64,000 nucleotides of DNA from Acidimicrobiia bacterium (GCA_022821985.1 JAJECP010000024.1:62001-126000), one strand, 5' to 3'. Positions 42,501 to 51,542 are shown, counted from the stretch's first letter. Numbers and translations are program-made. Notes: generated by a model not told the origin, from the sequence alone.

Positions 42501-43511
42501 CTACAGGGGGTGCGCCGTGAACTGCTCGCTCGCCGTGGCGTAGGCCTGCAGGGCCACAGCAGGTCGGCGGCGCGGGTCGAGCAGGTTGGCGCCCATGGCA
42601 TCGAGGTCGGCCGATGCCGGCATGACGATTTCCACACGCTCACACTCCGTCAAGCTCAGTCGTTCGCATTCGGTGGCCATCCGGCTGGCAACTCGCAATG
42701 CGCTCCAGCCGAGTGTTGTCGCGCCGAAGTCCATCGCCGCGGCAATCGGCATGGCCCACGGACGCGCTGCAGACGGCAGCTCGGCAATGCCCATCGGCGA
42801 GCTCACCACGACCAGGTCGTACGACTCGTCGCGCAGCACATCGAGGTTGTCGGACGAGTGCACGCCGGCATCGATGTACGCGGTGCCGTCGATCTCGACC
42901 GGCTCGAAGACCGCCGGCACAGCACAAGACGCCGCGACAGCCTCCGCAGGGGTCGCCGGGCCGTCGACATCGAAGACCACCCGGTGGCCGGTGTCGAGAC
43001 CGACCACCGGCACACGCAGTCTTGGCCCGGTCGGCCACTCCCCCTCGAACAACCCGCGCACCATGTCGGCCACGTGCGACGTCGGCACCCTGCCACGGGG
43101 CAGCAGCGACGCCAGCGCGGTTCCCGGCGCCACCTGGCCCGGCATCGCCGCAGCGAGCATCCAGATGTGGGGTGCCATCGGTGCCCCGAAGCTGGCGGTG
43201 GCATCGCGTTTCGGGCCGCGCCGGGCCCGTGCCGCGCCGAGCAGCCGCTCGCCGTCGGAGCTGAGGGGCTGACGTGTCTCACGGCGGAACAGATCGCTGG
43301 GACTCAGTCCGGCAGCCACCAGGGCACCCGAGATCGATCCGGCCGACGTGCCGACGATCAGGTCGACCTCCCGGGCGTCGATCGCCCAGGTGTCCTCGAG
43401 CGCTTTGAGCACGCCGGCATGGAATGCACCGCCGACGATGCCGCCAGAGCCCATCACCAGCGCCACGCGCTGACCCGCCCGGCGGCGCTCCGATGTGGCT
43501 GTCTCGCTCAC
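42501..43511 (-). CDS. Patatin-like phospholipase
   Basis: A 336-residue patatin-fold acyl hydrolase using a Ser-Asp dyad. The oxyanion loop is VMGSGGIVGGAFHAG, the nucleophile is in IVGTSAGSISGAL, and the catalytic Asp is in YIDAGVHSSDN. The neighbours are PHA synthase genes on the same strand. It may act on granule-associated or membrane lipids, though no direct link is shown. It lies 52 bases after the PhaC gene. Confidence 0.9.
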   Translation of the reverse strand: MSETATSERRRAGQRVALVMGSGGIVGGAFHAGVLKALEDTWAIDAREVDLIVGTSAGSISGALVAAGLSPSDLFRRETRQPLSSDGERLLGAARARRGPKRDATASFGAPMAPHIWMLAAAMPGQVAPGTALASLLPRGRVPTSHVADMVRGLFEGEWPTGPRLRVPVVGLDTGHRVVFDVDGPATPAEAVAASCAVPAVFEPVEIDGTAYIDAGVHSSDNLDVLRDESYDLVVVSSPMGIAELPSAARPWAMPIAAAMDFGATTLGWSALRVASRMATECERLSLTECERVEIVMPASADLDAMGANLLDPRRRPAVALQAYATASEQFTAHPL

Positions 43512-43563
43512 GGGCTGCAGCGTCCCCGACTCAGGCTCGGCTCTCGGCCACGAGTGGCGTCGA

Positions 43564-44715
43564 CTAGCTCTCGACGTCGCTGTGTTCGAGCATCCAGCCG
43601 ATCATCGAGGGGATCGAACGCTTGCGGGCGCCGTTGCCCACGATCAGCCCGACGTGGCCGGCGGGCAGCCGCATCTCGGTGGCATCGTCGGAGCCAACCA
43701 GCTCATCGAGGCCGTAGGTGGACTCGGGCGGCACGATGTGGTCGCGCTCGGCGATCACGTTCAGGAACGGCACCGTGATGTCGGCAAGGTCGAGCCTGCG
43801 ACCGCCGAGCATCAGGTCGCCGGTAATGAAGCCGTTGCCCTCGTTGAACATCTCGACGGTCTGGATCATCGTGGCGCCGGGAAATGGGATGTGATTGCGG
43901 GTCCACGACGTCATGGCCTGGTACGAGCTCAGGAACTTGTCGTCGTCGAGGTGCTCCCAGAAGTCCATGACCGTGCTGAGGTCCGACGTGGGCGTGAGCA
44001 GCGTGAACGAGGCCCGCACGGCTTCGGCGGGCACGTTGCCCGTGTGGTCCATCAGGTGTTCGGGGTCGATGCCGCCCTCGCCGACACCGGTCATGGCCGC
44101 GGGCATCTTGGTGAAGTCGACCGGGGTGGCCATCACGACAAGGTTGCGGACCGGATCGTTTGGGTGGCCGGCCGCGTACAGCAGCGACAGCAGGCCGCCG
44201 TAGCAGTAGCCGAACACGGTGACGCCGTTGTGGCCGCCCATCTGGTTGACCTTGGCCACCGCCTGCGGCAGCAGCTCGTCGCAGTAGGTCTCGAGGGTGT
44301 TGTTGGCCTCTTCCTCGTCGGGCACGCCCCAGTCGAGCAGGAAGACGTCGAAGCCCTCGGCCACGAGCCGCTCGATGAAGCTGTTGCCCGGCTGCAGGTC
44401 CAAGATGAATGAGCGGCTGACCAGGCTCATCACCAGCAGGAGCGGTGGCCGCACGGTCGGGCTCTCGCTGCGGTAGCGGTACAGCACGGCCTTGCCGTTG
44501 CTCCACACCGCGTCGCGGGGCGTCTGGCCCACGGGGGCACGATCGATGCCCATGACGTGGCGAGTCAGGTTCCACCAGCGCCGCATGCCGGCCTCCCACA
44601 TGTCGGCAAACGGGGCGAAACCGGCAAACGGATTGAACTCGGCCGCGTCAGCCTCGGGCGCAGCGCCGTTGGCGCCGTTCTTCGGAATGGGCTTGGCCAG
44701 TGTGGTTGGGGGCAT
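43564..44715 (-). CDS. phaC: Class III-type poly(3-hydroxyalkanoate) synthase PhaC
   Basis: A 383-residue polyester synthase joining hydroxyacyl-CoA units. The lipase-like box reads FGYCYGG with catalytic Cys; the Asp lies in NVIAERDHIVPP and the His in LPAGHVGLIVG. The length of about 355-390 residues and the PhaE-like neighbour indicate class III, which needs both subunits. It is 47 bases behind the PhaE-like gene in one transcript. Confidence 0.9.
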   Translation of the reverse strand: MPPTTLAKPIPKNGANGAAPEADAAEFNPFAGFAPFADMWEAGMRRWWNLTRHVMGIDRAPVGQTPRDAVWSNGKAVLYRYRSESPTVRPPLLLVMSLVSRSFILDLQPGNSFIERLVAEGFDVFLLDWGVPDEEEANNTLETYCDELLPQAVAKVNQMGGHNGVTVFGYCYGGLLSLLYAAGHPNDPVRNLVVMATPVDFTKMPAAMTGVGEGGIDPEHLMDHTGNVPAEAVRASFTLLTPTSDLSTVMDFWEHLDDDKFLSSYQAMTSWTRNHIPFPGATMIQTVEMFNEGNGFITGDLMLGGRRLDLADITVPFLNVIAERDHIVPPESTYGLDELVGSDDATEMRLPAGHVGLIVGNGARKRSIPSMIGWMLEHSDVES

Positions 44716-44762
44716 GGCTATTCCTTCAGGATGTTCAGATGTGATCGGAGTGTTCGGGGGAC

Positions 44763-45143
44763 TCAGGCCTTCGAGGCCGTCTTGGCAGGGGCCTTCTTGG
44801 CTGCCGGCTTGCTCGGGACCGACGCTGCCTTGCCGTTCGTGGCCGGTGCCACATCGCCGGGCGCAGCGGCGGCCACCTCGAACACGAGGTTCTTGAGACC
44901 CTTCAGCTCACGGTCGACTGCGGCGACCTGCTGGCGAAGCTTGCGAACATCGGTGGCCGCGGGCAGGTTCCAGAAGTGCAGCCAACGCCGGCTGGCCCGC
45001 TCGAACTCAGCAGTGAGTGCGCTGGTGACCTTGGCGCTCGCGGCCATGAAGTCGCGGAAGCCGTCCGAGGCGGTGAGCTGCTGGAGACCAGGCGCTACGG
45101 CCTTCTCCCACTCGTCATAGATCTCACGCCATTGCTTGGCCAT
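44763..45143 (-). CDS. PhaE-like PHA synthase subunit / phasin
   Basis: A 126-residue protein whose core LHFWNLPAATDVRKLRQQV and following VDRELKGLKNLV match the C-terminal signature of PhaE, the second subunit of class III synthases. It is much shorter than typical PhaE (about 350 residues). The tail is rich in Ala, Lys and Pro (AAKKAPAKTASKA), as in granule proteins that also touch DNA. The ATG at 45143 has GGAGGA upstream. An upstream extension of the frame crosses a promoter region and is rejected. Confidence 0.78.
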   Translation of the reverse strand: MAKQWREIYDEWEKAVAPGLQQLTASDGFRDFMAASAKVTSALTAEFERASRRWLHFWNLPAATDVRKLRQQVAAVDRELKGLKNLVFEVAAAAPGDVAPATNGKAASVPSKPAAKKAPAKTASKA

Positions 45144-45274
45144 GTTTGGTTCCTCCGGAATGCAGGGGGGTGTCCGGTCTGATGTCACGAATCCCGGCGG
45201 CGTACCAGACACCTGCCGGAGCGAATTGGCGGACTGATGGGACACATGCCGTCGTCCAACTTGGTCGTCTGCCA

Positions 45275-45294
45275 ATTGCATGACGCTATGCAAT
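45275..45294. promoter_or_regulatory. 20-bp inverted repeat between phaE-like and marR-like genes
   Basis: ATTGCAT-GACGCT-ATGCAAT is a perfect 7-6-7 palindrome in an AT-rich 266-base divergent promoter region. It is a candidate operator for the adjacent MarR protein or for the XRE regulator at 48.9 kb. Smaller repeats (CAAGC-N7-GCTTG, ATTTC-N7-GAAAT) overlap each other near 45320-45345. Confidence 0.6.
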
Positions 45295-45409
45295 CATATC
45301 TACGTTACAGCGAGGTCACAAGCAGATTTCGCTTGATGAAATTGTGTGACACGCTGCAATGATCTGCTGGCGGGGAGGCACCAGATCGGCTAGATTATGA
45401 AGACCGCCC

Positions 45410-46018
45410 ATGAGCTTGATCGATACGGACCAGCAGGGCCAGACAGGCCCAGCGCAGTCGGGGGACAGCAGCGCTCGCCGCACGCTCGGGCTGCCTCGCG
45501 TTCGTGACGCGCAGCAGACCTGGGCGCCCGAGTCCGCCGTCTGGGGCGATGAATGGGACCTCGATCACAAGGTCGCTGCCCTGTGGCGCGCCGCACGGCT
45601 GGGGCCGACCGTCGAACGGCTGCGGCGGCACGTGCTCGGGGGCGGATCCCAGTCGATCGAGCCCGGCCAGTTCCGGGCGCTCGACGCGGTGGCAGGTCAC
45701 GGTCCCGTCTCCATCCGGACGCTCGCCGACATCATGGATGTCGAACCCAGCACGGTGACACGCGCCGTCGTCCGGCTCGAGACCGATGGGCTCGTCTTCA
45801 AGCGACGGGCCGACCGCGACCACCGGGAGGTGCTGGTGGAGCTGACCGATCTCGGCGCGGCCCGCCACCAGTACTTCGTCGACCGCGCCTACCGCATCTA
45901 CGAGGAGATCTTCACCGTCTTCGACACCGGCGAGCGCGAAGTTCTTGCAGACTTGCTGGAGCGCATGCTGGTGTCGACCGATGCCGCACTCGCCCGGCTC
46001 GATGCCCGGGCGCTGTAG
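45410..46018 (+). CDS. MarR-family transcriptional regulator
   Basis: A 202-residue winged-helix regulator. The DNA-binding part is VSIRTLADIMDVEPSTVTRAVVRLETDGLV followed by the wing KRRADRDHREVLVELTDLG, the standard MarR pattern. An extra 65-residue N-terminal segment precedes the fold. AT-rich TAGATT stands about 15 bases before the ATG with no clear Shine-Dalgarno sequence, so the mRNA may be leaderless. It is divergent from the PHA synthase genes and is their most likely local regulator. Confidence 0.88.
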   Translation: MSLIDTDQQGQTGPAQSGDSSARRTLGLPRVRDAQQTWAPESAVWGDEWDLDHKVAALWRAARLGPTVERLRRHVLGGGSQSIEPGQFRALDAVAGHGPVSIRTLADIMDVEPSTVTRAVVRLETDGLVFKRRADRDHREVLVELTDLGAARHQYFVDRAYRIYEEIFTVFDTGEREVLADLLERMLVSTDAALARLDARAL

Positions 46019-46057
46019 AGCGAGATCAAGCGACCAGCGAAAGAATCCCGACCGCCG

Positions 46058-47290
46058 ATGACCGCCCTTCCCTCCGACGCTCCGACGGACGGCCGCCGAC
46101 CGGCCTCGAAGCGGCCTGCGTCGCCGCTGCGCGCCGGCTGCCGGGCGGCGGGCTCGGTGGCCGAGTGGATCCGCGGGCACAACGAAGACGATCTGCCCGC
46201 GGTGCGCCAGACACCGGCCGCAGCGTGGAAGTGGATGGTCGACGAGTGGTCGATCCAGCTGGAGCTGGCGTCGGCTCGCATGCGCATCCCCGACGGGCCG
46301 TTCCGCCAGCGGCTTCGCTCCGAGCTGGCCGAGGCCCGCAGCCTGTATGCCGAATGCGGCTGGCTCGACGACCCCGCTGCCTATCACCGCACTCCCCCGC
46401 CGCTCGATGGCGGGGTGCAGATCAGCGCGACCTCAGCCGGCGACGCCGACTTCTGGCACGTCCGATTCGCCAGCGAGTTCGAGCCGTGGCCCGGCGAGCC
46501 GGGGCGCGACCGCTGGATGGACTACCGGCCGGTTCGCACCACCCATGCGTGGATGCTGCAGCACCCCGACCGACCCCGTCCCTGGGTGGTTGCCGTCAAC
46601 GGCTACCGCACCGGCGAGCCCGAGATGGACATGTGGATGCTGTACGCGCACCGCCTGCACCGGCGCTGGGGGCTCAACGTGATCGCCGTGGTGCTCCCGC
46701 TGCACGGCCCCCGGGCAATCGGCGTCAGCGGCTCGCGGGTCATCCACGCAGGCGCCATGAACACGGTGTTCACCGTGGCGCAGGGCGCCTGGGACATCCG
46801 CCGGGTGATCGGATGGGTGCGCGACCAGCATGAAGCGCCGGCCGTTGCCGTGTCGGGCATCTCGCTCGGCGGCTACATGGCCGCCATGACCGCGGCGCTG
46901 GAAGACGACCTGGCTGCGGTGATCGCCGGTGTGCCCGAGAGCGACCTGGCGCGCGGCACCCGCCGGCAGGTCGAACCGCTGCTCCCGCCCTTCTACGAGC
47001 AGTGGGGGCTGTCGTGGGAGCCCTACGAGCAGACCCTCTCGGTGGTATCGCCGCTGTCGCTTCCCTGCAAGGTGCCCCACGAGCGGCGCTACATCTTCGC
47101 TGGGCTCCTCGACCGCTGGGTCCGGCCGGGCAACGTCAAAACGCTCTGGGAGCACTGGGAGCGCCCCGACATGCTCTGGTACCAGGGCTCGCACCTGTCG
47201 TACCCGTTCGAGCGCGAGGTCGCTCGCTACGTCGACCGGGCCGCCGTCGAGACGTTCGGCCAGCAACCGCCGGTGCCGCCAAGAGGCTGA
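46058..47290 (+). CDS. Alpha/beta hydrolase (large, ABHD18-like)
   Basis: A 410-residue alpha/beta hydrolase with a long N-terminal helical region. The core has PWVVAVNGYRTGEPEMDMW, the nucleophile elbow VSGISLGGYMA, an acidic residue in FAGLLDRWVRP and a His in YQGSHLSYPF. No signal peptide. It follows the MarR gene by 40 bases and sits among PHA genes, so an ester such as a hydroxyalkanoate oligomer is possible. The substrate is not known. Confidence 0.82.
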   Translation: MTALPSDAPTDGRRPASKRPASPLRAGCRAAGSVAEWIRGHNEDDLPAVRQTPAAAWKWMVDEWSIQLELASARMRIPDGPFRQRLRSELAEARSLYAECGWLDDPAAYHRTPPPLDGGVQISATSAGDADFWHVRFASEFEPWPGEPGRDRWMDYRPVRTTHAWMLQHPDRPRPWVVAVNGYRTGEPEMDMWMLYAHRLHRRWGLNVIAVVLPLHGPRAIGVSGSRVIHAGAMNTVFTVAQGAWDIRRVIGWVRDQHEAPAVAVSGISLGGYMAAMTAALEDDLAAVIAGVPESDLARGTRRQVEPLLPPFYEQWGLSWEPYEQTLSVVSPLSLPCKVPHERRYIFAGLLDRWVRPGNVKTLWEHWERPDMLWYQGSHLSYPFEREVARYVDRAAVETFGQQPPVPPRG

Positions 47291-47296
47291 GGGCCG

Positions 47297-48892
47297 CTAC
47301 ACGCGATCGGGGTGCCCCAGCACAGCGAGGCGGTGCCGCACGACCTTGCCTGTGGTGGTCATGGGCAGGGCATCTACGAAGTGAACGTCGCGCGGCACCA
47401 TGAAGCTCGGAAGGTTCTCGCCGACCCAAGCACGCAGCTGGTCGGCATCGACGCGGCGCCGCGGGCGCGGCACCACGAACGCCGCCACACGCTGACCGAA
47501 CTCGGGATCGTCCACCCCGACGACGGCTGCGATCTCGACGCTCGGATGACGCCCCAGTACCTCCTCGACACCAGAGGGGAAGACGTTCTCACCGCCCGTC
47601 ACGATCATGTCGTTGGCGCGCCCTGAGATATGCAGCCGGCCGTCGGCGTCGAGACGGCCGATGTCGCCGGTGGCCATGAGCGTGCCCGCTCGGTCGCCGT
47701 CGCTCCCGTCGGTATAGCCGAGGAATTGCGCCGTGCTGGCGAGGTGAACCCAGCCGGCACTGCCGTTGAGCGACGGCATACCGTCATCATCGAGGATCGT
47801 CAGCGTCACGCCGTCGGGAGGTCGGCCCACCGTGCCGGGAGCTGCGCGCAGGTCGACAGGATCGGCGATGGTCCCGATGGCGGTCTCGGTCGAGCCGTAC
47901 ACGTTGTACAAGCGGTCTCCGAAGCGGTCCATCCATTCCCGGGCCAGGTCGCCCGACAGGACGTTGCCGCTGCTGAGCACCATGCGCGGTCGGCGCACCG
48001 CGTTGGGCTCGATCGGCAGGTCGAGAATGCGGCGCAGCATCAGCGGAACCACCACAAGGGCGTCGTAGCGCCGCTCGCACAGCAGCTGGCCCACCTCGGC
48101 CGCCTGGAATTGCCGCCTCATCTCGAGAGTGCTGGCGGTAGCGAGACCGACGACGAGCTGGCTCAAGCCCCAGGCGTGAAAGAGCGGCGCGGCGATGAAG
48201 TAGCGGTCGCCCAGGCGGTACGGGACGCGTCGCAGCATGCCAACACCGCCCGTGCGCGTCGTCTTGAGCGCGCGCACTGCGCTCTTCGGCGCTCCGGTGG
48301 TGCCCGATGTCAGCAGGACGAGCTTGGGCCGGCGCGACGGCGGCGAGCACGGCGAGCCATCCGCTGCAATATGAGACAGCGAGTCCGGGCCGCTTCCGTC
48401 GGCCACGAGCACCGCGGCATCCGTGCCCGACTGGGCCACGACCTCGGCGAATTCCTCGTCGGCGACGATCACGGCGATGCCGTCGCGTGCGCACACCTCT
48501 GCGAGATTCGACGCAGGCAGCGCTGTCGAGAGCAGCACAGAGTCGCAGCCGGCGCGCTCGGACGCCACGAGCGCCGTCACGAACCACCGGTGGTTGCGGC
48601 ACAGGATGCCGACGGCGCCGAGGCTGCCGTCGGGCTGGGTCGATTCGGCGCGCAATCGGGCTGCGACGCTCGATGCACTGCGGTCGAGCGTGCGGTAATC
48701 GACCGAACCGGCATCGTCGGTGATCGCGCTGCGACCGCCGAACCGCAGCGCCGCGGCCGTCACGGCAGCAGCGGTGCCGAGGCCCCACTGCACCGAAGCC
48801 CACCAGCGCGCCGAGCCGAGAGCTGCATCGGCAGCCCCCATGCGCAAGGCGACCTTCCACATGCTGTCGCCGGCGATCATGGATCCGGGCAC
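47297..48892 (-). CDS. AMP-dependent acyl-CoA synthetase
   Basis: A 531-residue ANL-superfamily ligase that activates a carboxylic acid as an acyl-adenylate and then a CoA thioester. Motifs are LLTSGTTGAPKSA (P-loop), YNVYGSTE (A5), ATGDIGRLDADGRLHISGRANDMI (A7-A8) and TTTGKVVRH with the catalytic Lys. A GTG start at 48892 has GGAGACTGAGG upstream; an ATG four codons later is possible. It is third in an operon behind the phasin-like and XRE genes, so it may supply acyl-CoA for storage polymer. Confidence 0.9.
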   Translation of the reverse strand: MPGSMIAGDSMWKVALRMGAADAALGSARWWASVQWGLGTAAAVTAAALRFGGRSAITDDAGSVDYRTLDRSASSVAARLRAESTQPDGSLGAVGILCRNHRWFVTALVASERAGCDSVLLSTALPASNLAEVCARDGIAVIVADEEFAEVVAQSGTDAAVLVADGSGPDSLSHIAADGSPCSPPSRRPKLVLLTSGTTGAPKSAVRALKTTRTGGVGMLRRVPYRLGDRYFIAAPLFHAWGLSQLVVGLATASTLEMRRQFQAAEVGQLLCERRYDALVVVPLMLRRILDLPIEPNAVRRPRMVLSSGNVLSGDLAREWMDRFGDRLYNVYGSTETAIGTIADPVDLRAAPGTVGRPPDGVTLTILDDDGMPSLNGSAGWVHLASTAQFLGYTDGSDGDRAGTLMATGDIGRLDADGRLHISGRANDMIVTGGENVFPSGVEEVLGRHPSVEIAAVVGVDDPEFGQRVAAFVVPRPRRRVDADQLRAWVGENLPSFMVPRDVHFVDALPMTTTGKVVRHRLAVLGHPDRV

Positions 48893-48898
48893 AGAGCC

Positions 48899-49288
48899 TC
48901 AGTCTCCGCCGGTGTCGAAGCTGCGGTACACGCCCAGCAGCGCTGCCTTCTGCTCATCGGTGAGGTTCGGGTCGGCCTGCACCGCCTCCACCACCGAAGG
49001 CACGTCGTCGCGGTCCATCAGACCGGCATACGACAGCAGCGTGGCCGCGCGCACGTTCAACGCTTCGGCCAGCGCCTTGAGCACGCGCACAGACGGCTCG
49101 TGCAGGCCGCGCTCGATCTGGCTGAGGTACGGGTTCGACAGCCGAGCCATCTTGGCCAGCTGCCGCTGGCTCAGCTCCATCAGCTCACGCTGGGCCCGTA
49201 TGAAGTCTCCGAGCTGGTCGAAGCCGGGAAACGGGTTCGCCGACCGCTGACCGTCCGCTTCGGCGGCGTCAGGGTCGGATGCGGCCAT
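48899..49288 (-). CDS. XRE-type helix-turn-helix regulator
   Basis: A 129-residue regulator with a helix-turn-helix of the Cro/XRE type: ELSQRQLAKMARLSNPYLSQIERGLHEPSVRVLKALAEALN spans residues 45-85 (shown here in overlapping short blocks: LSQRQLAKMA, RLSNPYLSQIERG). The C-terminal 45 residues may sense an inducer or mediate dimers. Its start overlaps the phasin-like stop by one base (TGATG). Regulators of this size next to phasins often repress granule genes, which is a reasonable guess here. Confidence 0.85.
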   Translation of the reverse strand: MAASDPDAAEADGQRSANPFPGFDQLGDFIRAQRELMELSQRQLAKMARLSNPYLSQIERGLHEPSVRVLKALAEALNVRAATLLSYAGLMDRDDVPSVVEAVQADPNLTDEQKAALLGVYRSFDTGGD

Positions 49289-49566
49289 CAGGCCTGGGCG
49301 TCCTCGCTGGCCCGCTCCCAGGCTGCGGCGATGCGTGCGGCGCAGTCCTTGTTGGCCTCGTGCACCTGGCTCCAGAAGCTGAAGTAGGTGTCGATCATCT
49401 CGGTGGGCTTGGGCAGGTACTCCGCGAACGGGCTCGACGTGGCCGGCACGGCAGACAGCCAAGCCTCAGCGACGCGCTCGTTCATCGAGACGAACTGCTC
49501 TTGGGCAGTCTTCATTTGCTCGAGGGTGCGGTCCTGCATGTCGCGGATGGAATCGAGGACGGCCAT
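49288..49566 (-). CDS. Small phasin-like granule protein
   Basis: A 92-residue, largely helical protein (LDSIRDMQDRTLEQMKTAQ, FVSMNERVAEAWLSAVP) resembling the short actinobacterial phasin-like proteins that coat storage granules. No other domain. The ATG at 49566 has AGGAGC upstream; a longer frame covers the promoter and is rejected. First gene of the operon with the XRE regulator and acyl-CoA ligase. Confidence 0.65.
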   Translation of the reverse strand: MAVLDSIRDMQDRTLEQMKTAQEQFVSMNERVAEAWLSAVPATSSPFAEYLPKPTEMIDTYFSFWSQVHEANKDCAARIAAAWERASEDAQA

Positions 49567-49645
49567 GTGACGTGCTCCTGGGGAAAGGGGGAAGTGCCGG
49601 CGGGGGTCACCGACACTGTTAGAAATAGTACCCACTGCGGGAACG

Positions 49646-49661
49646 ACTTGCAACCGCAAGT
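49646..49661. promoter_or_regulatory. 16-bp inverted repeat in the phasin-like promoter
   Basis: ACTTGC-AACC-GCAAGT is a perfect 6-4-6 palindrome 80 bases before the phasin-like start. It is a possible site for the XRE regulator of the same operon. The remaining 174-base divergent region shows only a -10-like TACGCT near 49726 for the plus-strand gene. Confidence 0.45.
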
Positions 49662-49740
49662 GCTCACCTCATTCTGGCAGCCTGTCCTGCACGCGATAAC
49701 CGCTGGATGGCGCTCGTGGCCTGCGCCTACGCTTAGGGCC

Positions 49741-50229
49741 GTGAAGAGCGCTGGATCGTTTCCGATTTCCGAGGATCTGGCCGAGCGACTGCGCGCCGCG
49801 GGTCGATCCAGCGGCCAAGAACCGGCTGCACTGGCTGCGTCGTTGCTCGACGAGGGCCTCAAGGTGCGCCAACATCCCGGCATCGTCTACATGGACGGCA
49901 CTGCTGGTCGGCGTGCGTGCCTGTCGGGTGGCCCCGATGTCTGGCAGGTCATTCGTGCGCTCCGAACGGTTCCGGCGAGTGAGTTCGATCCTGTGGCGAC
50001 CGTATGCATCGAATCGGACCTGCATGCGCAGCAGGTCAAGCTTGCAGTGCAGTTCTACGAGTCGTACCCGGACGAGATCGATGAGATGATCGCCAAGGAC
50101 GCCGCCACCATCGGACTCATCGAAGAGATGATCGCCGAACGCGAGCGGACTGCTGCGCGAACCCAGTCGGAGAGGCCGAGATCCACACGAGCCAAGTCGC
50201 GAGGCAACCGCTCCGCCCCAAGCCTCTGA
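49741..50229 (+). CDS. Antitoxin-like DUF433-type protein
   Basis: A 162-residue protein. The central part HPGIVYMDGTAGRRACLSGGPDVWQVIRAL resembles DUF433, shown here as HPGIVYMDG, GRRACLSGG and PDVWQVIRAL; such proteins are paired with PIN-like toxins. The N-terminus has a short helical region that could be a DNA-binding element (ISEDLAERLRAAGRSS), and the C-terminus is basic. GTG start at 49741 with no Shine-Dalgarno sequence and a -10-like element nearby suggests leaderless translation. The toxin-like gene starts ten bases later. Confidence 0.72.
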   Translation: MKSAGSFPISEDLAERLRAAGRSSGQEPAALAASLLDEGLKVRQHPGIVYMDGTAGRRACLSGGPDVWQVIRALRTVPASEFDPVATVCIESDLHAQQVKLAVQFYESYPDEIDEMIAKDAATIGLIEEMIAERERTAARTQSERPRSTRAKSRGNRSAPSL

Positions 50230-50239
50230 TCCGACGACC

Positions 50240-50593
50240 ATGCGATGGCTTCTTGACGAGATGCTTCCGGACGCGGCTGCAGAGATACTGAGTCGCCTCG
50301 GTCACGATGCAGTTAGCGTGTCCACCATGGGGTTCCGTCAGGCTCCAGACTCGGTCGTGTACCAACTGGCGCTCGCAGAGAATCGCATACTGGTGACAGA
50401 GGACCGCAGCGGCTTCGTGCCGATCGCAAAAGCGGACCTCGAAGCTGGGCGACCTGCGGTACCGATTGTCATCGTCCATCGCGATGAATTCGGGCGACAT
50501 GGCGCGCTGCCCCATCACTTGGCCGACGCACTCAACCGCTGGTCGCAACAGGTCTCCTCACCATGGCCCGGCCCGCACTACCTGTCGGCATGA
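50240..50593 (+). CDS. DUF5615 PIN-like toxin component
   Basis: A 117-residue protein starting MRWLLDEMLP, with an early acidic residue like the first metal-binding Asp of PIN nucleases. It continues LGHDAVSVSTMGFRQAPDSVV and NRILVTEDRSGFVPIA, the second acidic site of the DUF5615/Mut7-C-like family. It is probably a metal-dependent RNase kept in check by the upstream protein. Order and spacing are those of toxin-antitoxin operons. Activity is not shown. Confidence 0.75.
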   Translation: MRWLLDEMLPDAAAEILSRLGHDAVSVSTMGFRQAPDSVVYQLALAENRILVTEDRSGFVPIAKADLEAGRPAVPIVIVHRDEFGRHGALPHHLADALNRWSQQVSSPWPGPHYLSA

Positions 50594-50690
50594 GAGGCAC
50601 CAGGGCGCGCGATATTTGCTCACTGTGTCGGCCGAGGCATGAGCGGCGCCTCCCCGAGCGAAGGCCAGAGTGACCTGACAAGATTCGGGC

Positions 50691-51542
50691 ATGCCGTCGC
50701 TCAGCTACCTCGCCGTGCTGCTGTTGGCATTCCTTGGAGTTGACCACAGCGATACCCACGACGACCTCGGTGACCCGTGCCCCACCAGTCAGGTGAGCGA
50801 TTACGGGGACGGATATGCCGGTGATTGGTACGCATGGGAGCGTTGCTTGCTCGGCGATCGCCGCGGCGACGTACCCGAGTGGCGGCTGACCCGCACCGAC
50901 ATACACACTCTGGCGGCCGAAATATGGGCCGAGTACGAGCCGTGGGTTAGGCAGGCGCTCACTCGCAGCGGCAGCGGCTGGGAAACCAACGAGCAGCGAC
51001 CTTGGTGGCGTCAGGTAACCCGCGTTGACCTTGAGCCGCTTCGGGTCCATATCGGTGCTCAAGCGATAGCCGATCACTGTCCAGGCAATCGCGGGTGCGC
51101 TGCGCCCTACACGGCCAGTGGCTGCACGATTCCGTGCCAAGCGCCATTTCCCTCCGAGGACACCGGCCACGCCGTATGGCATTGGGCCGACGGAGGCAGT
51201 GTCAGCTACGACTTGCGTGCGTCCTACATTGCGGTGGAGGAGAACGGCGTCACGATCGCGGATCGAAACCTATTCCTGTTGCTACACGAAATCGCTCATG
51301 CCATCGCAAGCCGCCAGTGGTATGGGCCGTCCCTCTACGACGACACCGGTCCCTCGGCAGCGGTACAACGAGGCACCAGCGGCCATGGGCATGGCTTCCG
51401 ATGTCTCCTACTGGACTTGTACCACCGTCACGGCCGAGGCGCCGTTCCAGACGATGTGTACCGACCGCTCAATGATGTCTGTATGGCCCTTGTGCCCGAC
51501 TATCCCCGCCCGATCACCGCGCCGCTACCGCCCAACAGATGA
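50691..51542 (+). CDS. Secreted zinc-metalloprotease-like protein
   Basis: A 283-residue protein with an N-terminal hydrophobic signal (SYLAVLLLAFLGV). The zincin motif HEIAHAI lies in LFLLLHEIAHAIASRQW, and a third ligand is likely in GHGHGFRCLLLDLY, giving HExxH plus a distal His. Several Cys pairs (CPGNRGC, CTIPC) fit an exported, disulfide-bonded protein. I do not recognise a named peptidase family. It converges with the CWB2/RCC1 gene. Confidence 0.68.
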   Translation: MPSLSYLAVLLLAFLGVDHSDTHDDLGDPCPTSQVSDYGDGYAGDWYAWERCLLGDRRGDVPEWRLTRTDIHTLAAEIWAEYEPWVRQALTRSGSGWETNEQRPWWRQVTRVDLEPLRVHIGAQAIADHCPGNRGCAAPYTASGCTIPCQAPFPSEDTGHAVWHWADGGSVSYDLRASYIAVEENGVTIADRNLFLLLHEIAHAIASRQWYGPSLYDDTGPSAAVQRGTSGHGHGFRCLLLDLYHRHGRGAVPDDVYRPLNDVCMALVPDYPRPITAPLPPNR

